A stretch of 34,658 bases of DNA from Actinomycetales bacterium. Its GTDB lineage: Bacteria; Actinomycetota; Actinomycetes; Actinomycetales; Quadrisphaeraceae. Positions 23,653 through 32,425 of this stretch are shown in pieces (position 1 is the first letter of the stretch; each line of letters begins with the position of its first letter). Under the pieces are notes generated by a model. It searched no databases. It was not told the origin of the DNA and saw nothing but the letters and a program-made list of their open reading frames with translations. Position numbers and translations under genes: made by a program. Where the stretch lies: positions 1 to 34,658 of the forward strand of contig JAKONK010000141.1 in the NCBI GenBank assembly GCA_022701985.1. Reading direction: 5' to 3'.

Positions 23653-24936
23653 GTGACGACCACCTCCGCGCAGCCCCGGCCCGACGTCGCCGACCTCGCG
23701 CGACGCGCGGCGGAGCTCGAGGCCGCCGACCCCCTGGGCTCCCTCGCCGACAGGTTCGACCTCCCCGACGACGGGTCGGTCTACCTCGTGGGCAACAGCC
23801 TCGGCGCGCTGCCGCGCGCGGTGGCTCCCGCCGTCGCCGACGCCGTCGGCCGCCAGTGGGGCCGGTCGCTCGTGGCGGGCTGGAACACCGAGGGGTGGTG
23901 GACGGCGCCGCTGCGCGTGGGCGACCGCGTCGGCGAGCTGGTGGGCGCGGCCCCCGGGCAGGTGGTGGTCGGCGACACCACCAGCGTCCAGCTGCACAAG
24001 GCCCACCTGGCGCTGGCGGCCGAGGCGCGGCGGCGCGACCCCGCCCGCCGCGTGGTGGTGGCCGACCCGGGCTCCTTCCCCACCGACCTCTACGTGCTCG
24101 CCTCCGACGCCCGGCTCGCCGGCCTCGAGGTGGTGCTCGCCTCCCCGGCCGACGTGCCCGCCGTGCTGGCGGAGCGGGGCGCCGAGGTCGCGCTGGTGAC
24201 CCTCAGCCAGGTCGACTACCGCACCGGCGAGCTGTGGGACCTGCCCGGCCTCACCCGCGCCGCCCACGGCGCCGGGGCCCTGGTGCTGTGGGACCTGTGC
24301 CACTCGGCGGGGGTGGTGCCCGCCGACCTCGACGCCCACGACGTCGACTGCGCCGTGGGCTGCAGCTACAAGTTCCTCAACGGCGGGCCCGGGGCGCCGG
24401 CGTGGATCTACGTGGCCCGGCGCCTCCAGGACGGCTTCGCCAACCCGGTGCCGGGGTGGCACTCCGCGTCGCAGCCGTTCGCGATGAGCCCCGAGTACTC
24501 CCCCGCCACCGACGCGTCGGTGGCCCGCACCGGGACGCCGCCGGTCATCAGCCTGCTGGCCCTCGAGGCGGCGCTCACCGCCTACGACGGCGTCCCGGTC
24601 GAGGCGGTGCGGGAGCGCTCGCTGTCGCTGACCGGCTTCGCGCTGGAGGCGCTCGACGCGCTCGTGCCCGAGGTCGACGTCGTGACCCCGCGCGCCCGCG
24701 AGCGGCGCGCGAGCGCGCTGGCGCTGCGCCACCCCCGGGCGTGGGGGCTCTCCCGCGCCCTGGGCGCCCGCGGGGTCCACGGCGACTTCCGCGCGCCCGA
24801 CGTCGTGCGGTGGGGCGTGGCACCCCTCTACCTGGCGCACGCGGACCTGCTCACCGCCGTCGTCGCCCTGCGCGAGGTGCTGGACGGCGGGGAGCACCTC
24901 GCCGCCGAGGCCGGCGAGCGGCCGACCGTCACGTGA
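23653..24936 (+). CDS. kynU: Kynureninase
   Basis: PLP-dependent enzyme that cleaves kynurenine to anthranilate and alanine in tryptophan breakdown; 427 residues, near the family's usual 415-465. Seen: [13 protein letters not shown], a GWNTEGWW segment, [13 protein letters not shown], the PLP-contact Asp in [12 protein letters not shown], and the Schiff-base lysine in [16 protein letters not shown] (about residue 240), plus the substrate-binding [12 protein letters not shown]. The start is taken as GTG 23653; ATG 23644 is in frame but has a ribosome binding site only if a close AGG is used. The next gene overlaps its stop by four bases. No tryptophan dioxygenase is in the window; a possible formamidase is at 2793-3527. 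Confidence 0.95.
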   Translation: MTTTSAQPRPDVADLARRAAELEAADPLGSLADRFDLPDDGSVYLVGNSLGALPRAVAPAVADAVGRQWGRSLVAGWNTEGWWTAPLRVGDRVGELVGAAPGQVVVGDTTSVQLHKAHLALAAEARRRDPARRVVVADPGSFPTDLYVLASDARLAGLEVVLASPADVPAVLAERGAEVALVTLSQVDYRTGELWDLPGLTRAAHGAGALVLWDLCHSAGVVPADLDAHDVDCAVGCSYKFLNGGPGAPAWIYVARRLQDGFANPVPGWHSASQPFAMSPEYSPATDASVARTGTPPVISLLALEAALTAYDGVPVEAVRERSLSLTGFALEALDALVPEVDVVTPRARERRASALALRHPRAWGLSRALGARGVHGDFRAPDVVRWGVAPLYLAHADLLTAVVALREVLDGGEHLAAEAGERPTVT

Positions 24937-25655
24937 GCCCCCCTCCGCTGACCTGGCTGCCTCCTGAGGAGGAGCCGTGGGCGCTCTCGCTGGTCGTGCG
25001 CGTGGAGCGCGAGAGCGCCGGCGGGCCTCCCGCTCACACGGACGTGCTGGTGGCGACGGCGCGCGCCGTCGTCGCCCTGCTGGTCGACGAGCGGACGGCG
25101 GACCCCGACGGCGCCTTCCACGACGCCGTGGCGCGGTGGCGCGGCCAGCGGATCCGCAAGATCGGGCGCCGCGCCCGGGGAGCGCGCTGGGACCGGACGG
25201 CGGCGCTCCCCCACGTCGAGGCCCGCTCCGGGACGGCGCAGGTGCGGGCCTTCGCGCCCCACCCCCGCGACGACGCCCCGGACGTCCTCCGCGACCTGCA
25301 GGTCGGGGGCCTCGAACTCACCGACCCCGCCGAGCGCACCGACCTCCCCGGTGGTGACCGCGACGCGGAGGGGCCGGTGCTGACCGTCCGGCTCGCCCCG
25401 GGCGTGGCGATGAGCACCGGCAAGGCCGTGGCGCAGGTCGGGCACGCGGCGCAGCTGGCGCTCGAGCGGCTGGACCGCCGCACCGTCACCGCCTGGCTCG
25501 ACGCCGCCCGCCCCGACGTCGCCACCGGCCTGGCCGTGCGCGTGGTCCGGGGAGCGCCGGTGCTGCCGCCCTCTCAGCGGGTGGACGTCCGCGACGCCGG
25601 CTACACCGAGGTCGCCCCCGGCACGGTCACGGTCAGCGCGGCCTTCGAGGGCTGA
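24933..25655 (+). CDS. Pth2-like peptidyl-tRNA hydrolase domain protein
   Basis: A 240-residue protein with a PTH2/Bit1-type domain in its C-terminal half: APGVAMSTGKAVAQVGHAAQLAL matches the K-x-AAQ-x-HA signature of archaeal/eukaryotic peptidyl-tRNA hydrolases, followed by GLAVRVVRGA and RDAGYTEVAPGT, the usual glycine-threonine end region. The first 140 residues are less conserved and resemble those of actinobacterial relatives annotated as peptidyl-tRNA hydrolase. It could recycle peptidyl-tRNA, but the normal bacterial Pth is of another fold and the role here is inferred. The GTG start overlaps the kynU stop (GTGA), so the two are translationally coupled. Confidence 0.78.
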   Translation: MSPPPLTWLPPEEEPWALSLVVRVERESAGGPPAHTDVLVATARAVVALLVDERTADPDGAFHDAVARWRGQRIRKIGRRARGARWDRTAALPHVEARSGTAQVRAFAPHPRDDAPDVLRDLQVGGLELTDPAERTDLPGGDRDAEGPVLTVRLAPGVAMSTGKAVAQVGHAAQLALERLDRRTVTAWLDAARPDVATGLAVRVVRGAPVLPPSQRVDVRDAGYTEVAPGTVTVSAAFEG

Positions 25656-25722
25656 GCCTGCGAGGGCGCGCGGAGGTGCCTCGACCGGTGCTGCGCCCTC
25701 GTCCGAGGTGCACACGCCGTTC

Positions 25723-25752
25723 TTGACTGATCGGTCATCCATGAACGAGGAT
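25723..25752 (+). promoter_or_regulatory. tetR promoter with overlapping TetR-type operator
   Basis: TTGACT (25723-25728) is a good -35 box; 18 bases on is GAGGAT (25747-25752) as a -10-like box, seven bases from the GTG at 25760. The near-palindrome TGACTGATCGGTCA (25724-25737, one mismatched pair) overlaps the -35 box and resembles TetR-family operators. This fits autoregulation of the following regulator and a leaderless mRNA. Confidence 0.55.
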
Positions 25753-25759
25753 GGGGTGC

Positions 25760-26158
25760 GTGGCGAGACCCCGCAGCTTCGACGAGGCGGTCGTCGTCGA
25801 CGCCGCCGCCCGGTGCTTCACCGAGGTCGGTTACGCCGCCACGTCCGTCGACGACCTGGTCGGCGCCACCGGCCTGCACCGCGGCAGCCTGTACGGCGCC
25901 TTCGGCAGCAAGCGCGGCCTCTTCCTGGCGGCGCTCGCCCGCTGTGCGGAGCCCACCGGCGAGCGCGCCCTCGACCTCCTGCTCGTGGCCGCGCTGGAGC
26001 TGGCCCCGCACGACGAGGAGGTGCGGACCGCCGTCGAGCGCTCCTGCGCGGCCCTCGGGGGCGACGCCTCCTCCTCGCTGGGACGCCGCCTCCTCGAGCG
26101 CGCCCGGGTGCGGAGCGACGTCCCCGACTCCCACCACCCGCGCACCAGGAGGTCCTGA
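25760..26158 (+). CDS. Short TetR-family transcriptional regulator
   Basis: A 132-residue DNA-binding repressor. Residues 1-50 form the TetR helix-turn-helix: RSFDEAVVVDAAARCFTEVGYAATSVDDLVGATGLHRGSLYGAFGSKRGLF in outline, with the characteristic YGAFGSKRGLF recognition-helix end. The remaining 80 residues give only a short C-terminal ligand domain, where TetR proteins usually have about 140-150, so the effector pocket may be reduced or degenerate. The GTG start at 25760 gives ARPRSFDE, the usual beginning; a GAGGAT box and an operator precede it. Its stop overlaps the next ATG by one base (TGATG), making a two-gene unit. Confidence 0.88.
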   Translation: MARPRSFDEAVVVDAAARCFTEVGYAATSVDDLVGATGLHRGSLYGAFGSKRGLFLAALARCAEPTGERALDLLLVAALELAPHDEEVRTAVERSCAALGGDASSSLGRRLLERARVRSDVPDSHHPRTRRS

Positions 26159-26526
26159 TGGCCCGAATCCTCGTCACCGACAGCACTCTCGAGGTCCGGC
26201 TCACCGGGCTCGACGGGCTCTGGGCCCTCCGCCGCGGCCTCACCGTGCCGCTGAGCGCCGTGCGCGGGGCGACGGCGGACCCGGGCGCCGCTGCCGAGCC
26301 CAAGGGCGTGCGCGCCCCGGGCCTGCACCTGCCCGGGGTCGCCGCCGTGGGGACGTTCCACCGGGACGGTGACAAGACGCTCTACGCCGTGCGCTCCGGA
26401 CGGCGCACCGTCGTCGTCCAGCTCGACCCGGGGCCGGAGACGTCGGGGTTCGCGCGCGCCGTCGTCGAGGTCGCGGACCCCCGCGCCACCGTCGACGCCG
26501 TGAACCGGGCCCTCACCCGCCGGTAG
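26158..26526 (+). CDS. Conserved small actinobacterial protein of unknown function
   Basis: A 122-residue beta-rich soluble protein with no signal peptide or membrane segment. Visible pattern: MARILVTDSTLEVRLTGLD, then VPLSAVRGA, a GVRAPGLHLPGVAAVGTF block, and RRTVVVQLDPG, similar to a conserved family often found next to TetR regulators and perhaps PH-like in fold. Its function is not known. The ATG start at 26158 has AGGAGG about six bases upstream and overlaps the tetR stop, so it is the likely co-transcribed target of that regulator. A strong hairpin follows. Confidence 0.82.
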   Translation: MARILVTDSTLEVRLTGLDGLWALRRGLTVPLSAVRGATADPGAAAEPKGVRAPGLHLPGVAAVGTFHRDGDKTLYAVRSGRRTVVVQLDPGPETSGFARAVVEVADPRATVDAVNRALTRR

Positions 26527-26554
26527 CCGCCCGCCCCGCGCGAGCCCCCGCACC

Positions 26555-26585
26555 CCGCCCCGACCGGTGGGGTCCGTCGGGGCGG
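26555..26585 (+). terminator. Hairpin after the tetR operon
   Basis: A perfect ten-base inverted repeat (CCGCCCCGAC and GTCGGGGCGG) with an 11-base loop, 29 bases after the stop of the preceding gene. No T tract is present; GC-rich actinomycete terminators often lack one. Confidence 0.6.
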
Positions 26586-26660
26586 TGACCGCGGTGACCT
26601 GGCGACGGGGGCCGGGGGCTCCGAGAGCCGCGAGGGGCTGGCCGGCTCGGGCGCCGACGA

Positions 26661-26697
26661 CGACGGCCGGCACCCCTCGCAGGGGCACCGGCCGTCG
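26661..26697. terminator. Long bidirectional terminator hairpin
   Basis: Arms CGACGGCCGG and CCGGCCGTCG pair perfectly, and inside them CCCCT-CGC-AGGGG forms a second stem separated by a small internal loop. It lies between the convergent tetR operon and pdxS. Confidence 0.7.
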
Positions 26698-26700
26698 CGG

Positions 26701-26724
26701 GCGCTGACCGACGCTGGTCAGCGC
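26701..26724 (-). terminator. pdxS terminator hairpin
   Basis: GCGCTGACC and GGTCAGCGC form a perfect nine-pair stem with a six-base loop, 17 bases downstream of the pdxS stop. Together with the hairpins at 26555 and 26661 it fills most of the 214-base gap; nothing else is evident there. Confidence 0.6.
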
Positions 26725-26740
26725 CGTCAGCGGGGAGGGG

Positions 26741-27649
<909 letters not shown>

Positions 27650-27655
27650 GGGTCC

Positions 27656-27661
27656 ATCGTA
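27656..27661 (-). promoter_or_regulatory. Candidate near-leaderless -10 box of pdxS
   Basis: TACGAT (TANNNT) on the minus strand with six bases to the ATG. TGACCA 19 bases further upstream is a weak -35 candidate. No ribosome binding site is visible for pdxS. Confidence 0.5.
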
Positions 27662-27683
27662 GGCCCGGCCTGGAACGACCTGG

Positions 27684-28283
27684 TCAGTCACCGATGTCGC
27701 GCTGGTCACCGTCCCAGCCCCCCAGCAGCCCCTCCACCAGCGCCACGAGGCCGTGCGGGTAGACGACGGCGCCGGCGGCCTGGGCGGCGGCGAGCTCGGG
27801 CAGCGACCACCAGCGCAGCTCGTCGAGCACGTCACCCTCCAGCGCCGTCCACCCCGCGGTCGAGACGCCCCGCTCCTCGGCGCCGGGCACGACGGCGAGG
27901 TAGAAGAGCTCGTCCTGCCGGCAGGTGCGCGCCAGGAAGTCGAAGACGGCGCTGCGGCTGCCCACGGGCCCGACGAGCTCGGCCGGGTCGAGGGCGAGCC
28001 CGGTCTCCTCGCGCAGCTCGCGCGCGGCCGCGGCGCGGGGGTCCTCGCCGTCGGCGATCCCGCCGCCGACCGTGAACCACCAGGAGCGCCCGACCTCGTC
28101 GGCGTCGTGACCGCGCACCAGCAGCAGGCGCGCGTCCTCCGGCCGGGTGCCGCGGGCGGTGTCCAGCAGCAGGACCCGGGCACCGCGGCGGAACCACAGC
28201 CCGTCCTCGCCCAGGACCCACTCGTCCACCGGCTGGTCCGGCTGCTCCTGCAGCGCGTCCGGGCGCTCCGCGGGCTCGCTCAC
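27684..28283 (-). CDS. NUDIX hydrolase
   Basis: A 199-residue cytoplasmic hydrolase of nucleoside diphosphate-linked compounds. Seen: the Nudix box in full ([26 protein letters not shown] in outline, with the REx2EETG core at about residues 93-98) and a beta-rich surround ([14 protein letters not shown]). The N-terminal 30 residues are acidic and variable. The substrate is unknown. The GTG start at 28283 has GGAGGGAG about five bases upstream and overlaps the stop of the membrane protein gene by four bases. A NUDIX gene in this position is typical of actinobacterial pdxS-pimA loci. Confidence 0.93.
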   Translation of the reverse strand: MSEPAERPDALQEQPDQPVDEWVLGEDGLWFRRGARVLLLDTARGTRPEDARLLLVRGHDADEVGRSWWFTVGGGIADGEDPRAAAARELREETGLALDPAELVGPVGSRSAVFDFLARTCRQDELFYLAVVPGAEERGVSTAGWTALEGDVLDELRWWSLPELAAAQAAGAVVYPHGLVALVEGLLGGWDGDQRDIGD

Positions 28284-28891
28284 GCCGCTCCCTCCTGGCC
28301 GGCGGCGCGCGCGCCCCGGCGGTCACCGGCCCGCGGGCCCAGGGCCGGCGGCTCGTCGTCGACGTCGAAGGTCCGCGGCAGCGGCGCGTGGCCCGCCAGG
28401 TGGGCCACGCGCACCACGGCCCCGCGGCGCACCCGGCGGGCGGCCACGACCGAGTCGTTCGCGAAGCGGCGCGCCAGCACCACCCGGTCGCACGCCGTGG
28501 ACAGGTCGGCGAGCAGCTCCTCGACCACCTCGTCGCGTCGGTCGTGGAGCTCCTGCACCGCCCCGGGGCTCAGCACCGCGCGCAGCGCCCGCGACAGGTC
28601 GGACTCGGCCACCTCCCGCTCGACGCGCTCCATCGGGGCGTCCAGCGGCGCGGTGGCCTCCGCGGAGGCGCTGGCGAGCAGCAGGGCGCTGGCCGGGTCG
28701 AGCGCCCCCGACGCCGCGAGCGCCTCGGCGGCGGCGGCGCGGCGCAGCAGGGCCGCGTCGAGGGCGGCGCGGGTGGTCTCCACCCGCACGTGCAGCCTGT
28801 CGAGGCGGCTCGCGCGCGCGGTCAGCCACCAGGCGAGGCCGCCCAGCACGACGACGGCGGCGAGCACCAGGGCGACGTCGCCGGCGCTCAC
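28280..28891 (-). CDS. Hypothetical single-pass membrane protein
   Basis: A 203-residue protein with one N-terminal hydrophobic segment (DVALVLAAVVVLGGLAWWLTA) and a charged helical body that probably faces the cytoplasm (RLDRLHVRVETTRAALDAALLRRAAAAEAL; LDRMERVE-like region), somewhat like LemA-type proteins. Homologues occur in the pimA-NUDIX neighbourhood of other actinobacteria, where the function is not known. The GTG at 28891 overlaps the pimA stop (GTGA), and its own stop overlaps the NUDIX start, so all three are coupled. The start fits the beginning of the membrane segment. Confidence 0.85.
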   Translation of the reverse strand: MSAGDVALVLAAVVVLGGLAWWLTARASRLDRLHVRVETTRAALDAALLRRAAAAEALAASGALDPASALLLASASAEATAPLDAPMERVEREVAESDLSRALRAVLSPGAVQELHDRRDEVVEELLADLSTACDRVVLARRFANDSVVAARRVRRGAVVRVAHLAGHAPLPRTFDVDDEPPALGPRAGDRRGARAAGQEGAA

Positions 28892-30114
28892 GCGCCCCCC
28901 TCGACGGTCGGACCGCGCCACTGGGAGAGCAGCCGTCCGGCGGCGGGGTCGCGGGCTGCGGCCGCGGCCGCAGCGCCCCGGGCGGCCACCTGAACCCCCG
29001 AGAGGACCGTCTCGTAGACGGTCTGCACCTCGTGGGCCACCACGGACCAGTCGTAGCGGCGCACCGCGGCCGAGGCCTCGGCCGCGACGGCCGCGCGGCG
29101 GTGCGGCCGGGCGAGCAGCGCACTGGCGGCCGCGGCGAGCGCGGCCGGGTCGTCGACGGGCACCAGCTCGCCGAGCCGCCCGCTCTCCAGCACCCGCGAG
29201 AAGGCGGGGAGCGCGCTGGCGACCACCGCCGTCCCCGCGCTCATCGCCTCCACCAGGACGATGCCGAAGCTCTCCCCCGCCGTCTGCGGGGCCACGTACA
29301 GGTCGGCCGACGCCAGCAGCGATGCCTTGTCGGCCTCTGAGACCGGGCCGAGCAGCTCCAGGGCGCCCGCGTGCTCGCCCGCGGCCGCGAGCGCGGCGCG
29401 GGGGTCGCCGCTGCCGGCGACGAGCACCCGCAGGCCGGGGTGGTCGGCGCGCAGCGCGGGCAGCGCCCGGGCCAGCACCCCGAACCCCTTGCGCGGCTCC
29501 TCGAAGCGGCCCAGGAAGGCGAGGACCGGCGCTCCCGTGCGCCCCTGCCACTCCGGCCGCTGCGGCGCGGTCGCGTACCTGTCGACGTGCACCCCGTTGG
29601 GGACGACGACGGCGTCGCCCCCCAGGTGCTCGACCACGCGGCGGCGGGCGTCCTCGCTGACGGCGATCCGCGCCGAGAGCTTCTCCAGCCCCGGCCTGAC
29701 CAGCGGCAGCGCGGCCTGCAGGGCCCGCGACCGGATCGAGGCGGTGTGGAAGGTGGCGACGAGGGGGACGTCGGCCCCGAGCATGGCGAGCAGGGAGATG
29801 CTCGGCGTGACGGGCTCGTGCAGGTGGACGACGTCGAAGCGGCCCTCGGCCAGCCAGCGGCGCACGCGGAGCCCGACGACGGGCCCGAAGCTCACGCGGG
29901 CCACCGACCCGTTGTACGAGACCGGCACGGCGCCGCCCGCGGAGACCAGCCACGGCGGCGCGGGGCGGTCGGGGTCGGGGGCCGTCTCGGTCAGCGGCGC
30001 GAGGACGGACGCCTCGTGGCCCTCAGCCAGCAGCACCTCGGCGAGGTCGGCGACGTGCGCCTGCACGCCCCCGGGGACGTCGAAGGAGTAGGGGCACACC
30101 AGGCCGACCCTCAC
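28888..30114 (-). CDS. pimA: Phosphatidylinositol alpha-mannosyltransferase PimA-like
   Basis: GT4 glycosyltransferase that adds the first mannose from GDP-mannose to phosphatidylinositol at the inner face of the membrane; 408 residues. Seen: N-terminal GLVCPYSFDVPGGVQAHV with the GG nucleotide-sugar loop, VVHLHEPVTPSISLLAM, FHTASIRSRAL, PNGVHVDRY, FLGRFEEPRKGFGVL and the donor-site E-x7-E motif (ESFGIVLVEAMSAGTAVVAS). The C-terminal 50 residues are Ala-rich. The GTG at 30114 overlaps the acyltransferase stop (GTGA), with GGAGGG about five bases upstream. Position after the acyltransferase and pgsA matches the mycobacterial PIM locus. Confidence 0.93.
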   Translation of the reverse strand: MRVGLVCPYSFDVPGGVQAHVADLAEVLLAEGHEASVLAPLTETAPDPDRPAPPWLVSAGGAVPVSYNGSVARVSFGPVVGLRVRRWLAEGRFDVVHLHEPVTPSISLLAMLGADVPLVATFHTASIRSRALQAALPLVRPGLEKLSARIAVSEDARRRVVEHLGGDAVVVPNGVHVDRYATAPQRPEWQGRTGAPVLAFLGRFEEPRKGFGVLARALPALRADHPGLRVLVAGSGDPRAALAAAGEHAGALELLGPVSEADKASLLASADLYVAPQTAGESFGIVLVEAMSAGTAVVASALPAFSRVLESGRLGELVPVDDPAALAAAASALLARPHRRAAVAAEASAAVRRYDWSVVAHEVQTVYETVLSGVQVAARGAAAAAAARDPAAGRLLSQWRGPTVEGGA

Positions 30115-31088
30115 GAGGGCCCTCCCCCGCCGGGAGCCGCGCCGGTGAACACCCGCTGGAGCGCGTGCCAGTCCTCGGGGTGGGCCCGCACGCCCGCATC
30201 CAGGACCTCCACGCAGGCGCGGGTCATGGCGGGCACCTGCTCGCGGCGGCCGAGCGCAGGGTCGGGGCGCACCTCGGGGTGCACCACGGCCACCGCCGTC
30301 CACGTGCGCCAGGGGCGCCGGCGACCGGCCGCCGGCTCGTAGTGGACGGTGACGGGGAACAGCGGTGCCCGGGCCGTCAGGGCCAGCGCCGCCGGTCCCG
30401 CCGCGGCGCGAGACGCCCGGCCGAGCAGCTGGACGTCGACCCCGCTGCCGGTGAGGTCGCGGTCGGCGAGCAGCGGCACGAAGGCCCCGGCGCGCAGCCC
30501 ACGGACCAGGGCGGGGAACCCCCCGCCGCTCCCGCCGACCTCGACCGGCACGGCCTGGAGCCCGAGGCGGGTGCGGAAGGCCAGGAACGCCTCGAAGACC
30601 TCGCGCGGCTCGAGGCGCTCCACGGCGGTGATCACGGGCCCGTGCCCGGCGCCGCGCTCGCCCCAGTGGGCCGCCGCCCACGCGCCCACCTGGTCCCAGC
30701 TGCCGCTGTGCCCCAGGAAGGCGACGGCGCCGCGGCCGGCGGCGAGGGCCTCGACGAGGGGGCGGGCGCCCTCCACCCGGGTCCGGCGGTCGAGCTGCTC
30801 GGCGGTCCAGGTGTGCAGGCGGAAGGCGTCGCACCAGTAGCGGGCGTAGGAGGCCATCCCCGCCCTGGAGCGGGCCCGCAGCGCCCGGCCGGTGTCACCC
30901 GTGGCCGCGCCGAGGTGCTCCTCCAGCTGCCGCACCCCCGCACCGCGTCGCGCCCACGCGAGGTCGGCACCGGCCGCGAAGGCCAGGCGGGCCACCACCT
31001 CGGGCAGCCGCGGGACGACGGCGAAGGCGGCGCGGTACCCCGCGACCGCGGCGCGCTCGCCCCAGCTCGAGCGGGGCGTCTCAGCCAC
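30111..31088 (-). CDS. Phosphatidylinositol mannoside acyltransferase (PatA-like)
   Basis: Peripheral membrane acyltransferase that acylates PIM1/PIM2 mannose; 325 residues. Seen: the LpxL/HtrB-type catalytic motif HSGSWD (H-x4-D) at about residue 128-133, VEVGGSGGGFPALVRGLRAG, FVPLLADRDLTGSG, and a C-terminal HPEDWHALQRVF typical of this family. The protein lacks a signal peptide and an evident membrane anchor. The GTG at 31088 overlaps the last eight bases of pgsA; a good ribosome binding site is not seen, so reinitiation is likely. The gene order pgsA-acyltransferase-pimA matches mycobacteria. Confidence 0.93.
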   Translation of the reverse strand: MAETPRSSWGERAAVAGYRAAFAVVPRLPEVVARLAFAAGADLAWARRGAGVRQLEEHLGAATGDTGRALRARSRAGMASYARYWCDAFRLHTWTAEQLDRRTRVEGARPLVEALAAGRGAVAFLGHSGSWDQVGAWAAAHWGERGAGHGPVITAVERLEPREVFEAFLAFRTRLGLQAVPVEVGGSGGGFPALVRGLRAGAFVPLLADRDLTGSGVDVQLLGRASRAAAGPAALALTARAPLFPVTVHYEPAAGRRRPWRTWTAVAVVHPEVRPDPALGRREQVPAMTRACVEVLDAGVRAHPEDWHALQRVFTGAAPGGGGPS

Positions 31089-31716
31089 CGGCGGGGACCC
31101 GGTCGCGCAGCTGGCGGTGCACCAGCGACAGGCGCTGCACGACGGTGGTGGCGCTGCCGGCGGCGAGCAGGGCCAGGGCCACCACGAGCACCCCCTGCGG
31201 GAGGAACAGCCCCGTCAGGCCCGTCACCACGAGGGTGACCACGAGGCGCTCGCTGCGCTCGACGAGCCCCACGTCGGCGCGCGCCCCGACGGCCTCGGCG
31301 CGCGCCCGGGCGTAGGACACGACGAAGCCGAGGACCAGGTTGGCCAGGGCGAGGACGGCGAGGGCGCGCGCGCCCCAGGTGCCGGCCCCGGAGCCCGTGG
31401 CGTACAGCAGCAGCCCGCCGAAGACGGCGGCGTCGCCGAACCTGTCGAGCGTGGAGTCGAGGAAGGCGCCCCACGCGCTCGTGCGCCCCGACAGGCGCGC
31501 CATCGTGCCGTCGAGGGCGTCGGTGAAGACGAAGCAGGTGATGGCGACGGTGCCCCAGAAGAGCTCGCCCCGGGGGTACAGCACCAGCGCCGAGACCACG
31601 ACGCCGACGGTGCCGGCGACGGTGACGGCGTCGGGCGTGATCCGCAGGCGCAGCAGCAGCAGCGCCACCGGGGTCAGCAGGCGGGTCAGCCCGGCCCGGG
31701 CGTAGCGGTTCAGCAT
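31081..31716 (-). CDS. pgsA: CDP-alcohol phosphatidyltransferase, phosphatidylinositol phosphate synthase type
   Basis: Multi-pass membrane enzyme that transfers a phosphatidyl group from CDP-diacylglycerol, here probably to inositol phosphate, the lipid anchor for PIM; 211 residues. Seen: the CDP-alcohol phosphotransferase signature D-G-x2-A-R-x8-G-x3-D-x3-D (in DALDGTMARLSG, WGAFLDSTLDRFGD) and six or so hydrophobic segments. Gene context beside the PIM acyltransferase and pimA points to inositol phosphate rather than glycerol phosphate. The ATG at 31716 starts the protein; TACCCT lies nine bases upstream and no ribosome binding site is present. Confidence 0.93.
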   Translation of the reverse strand: MLNRYARAGLTRLLTPVALLLLRLRITPDAVTVAGTVGVVVSALVLYPRGELFWGTVAITCFVFTDALDGTMARLSGRTSAWGAFLDSTLDRFGDAAVFGGLLLYATGSGAGTWGARALAVLALANLVLGFVVSYARARAEAVGARADVGLVERSERLVVTLVVTGLTGLFLPQGVLVVALALLAAGSATTVVQRLSLVHRQLRDRVPAGG

Positions 31717-31725
31717 GGCGTGTCG

Positions 31726-31731
31726 AGGGTA
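31726..31731 (-). promoter_or_regulatory. Candidate near-leaderless -10 box of pgsA
   Basis: TACCCT (TANNNT) on the minus strand with nine bases to the ATG; it would drive the pgsA-acyltransferase-pimA-membrane protein-NUDIX series. The 94 bases between pgsA and the HIT gene hold little else. Confidence 0.4.
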
Positions 31732-31810
31732 GCCGCGACCCGGTCCCCCGCCCGCCGCGCCGCGGCCGTCCGGGGCGCCGGAGGCTCGCGAGAGGAGGGC
31801 CGGGGCCGGG

Positions 31811-32425
31811 TCAGCCCTGCTGGACCCGGCCCGGCTCCCCCGTGCGGGCCCAGGCGTCCGCGAGCTTGGCGCGCGTGTCGCCCAGCAGCTCGGGCAGCGC
31901 CTTGGTGCGCCCCACCACGGGCAGGAAGTTGGCGTCACCGCTCCAGCGGGGCACGACGTGCTGGTGCAGGTGCGCGGCGATGCCGGCACCCCCCGCCTCG
32001 CCCTGGTTCATGCCGAGGTTGAAGCCCGCCGGCCGGCTGACCTCGGAGAGCACCCGCAGCGCGCTCTGGGTCAGCGTCGCCACCTCGGAGGTCTCCTCCG
32101 GGGTCAGGTCGACGTACCCCGCGACGTGCCGGTACGGGCACACCAGCAGGTGCCCCGGGTTGTACGGGTAGAGGTTGAGCACCACGAAGCACGCCTCGCC
32201 CCGGACGACGACGAGCGCGTCGTCGTCGTCCAGCGAGGGGGCGCGGCAGAACGGGCAGCCCGACCCGGCGTCGGCGCTCGGCGGCTTGTTCTCCCCGCCG
32301 ATGTACGCCATGCGGTGGGGGGTCCAGAGCCGCTCGAAGCCGTCGGCCTCCCGGGCGAAGCCGGCCGGGTCCTCCGCGCCGGCGGGCAGCCCGCTCGGCC
32401 GCGCGCCGGAGACGGCGTCGCTCAC
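31811..32425 (-). CDS. HIT-domain protein
   Basis: A histidine-triad nucleotide hydrolase or nucleotidyltransferase, perhaps AP4A phosphorylase-like; 204 residues, cytoplasmic. Seen: a zinc-like pair in GCPFCRAP, the domain core [20 protein letters not shown] and the triad motif [10 protein letters not shown] (H-x-H-x-H). The N-terminal 40 residues are less conserved. The GTG start at 32425 overlaps the thrS stop by four bases (GTGA), so it is coupled to thrS. Position between thrS and pgsA is standard for actinobacteria. Confidence 0.95.
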   Translation of the reverse strand: MSDAVSGARPSGLPAGAEDPAGFAREADGFERLWTPHRMAYIGGENKPPSADAGSGCPFCRAPSLDDDDALVVVRGEACFVVLNLYPYNPGHLLVCPYRHVAGYVDLTPEETSEVATLTQSALRVLSEVSRPAGFNLGMNQGEAGGAGIAAHLHQHVVPRWSGDANFLPVVGRTKALPELLGDTRAKLADAWARTGEPGRVQQG

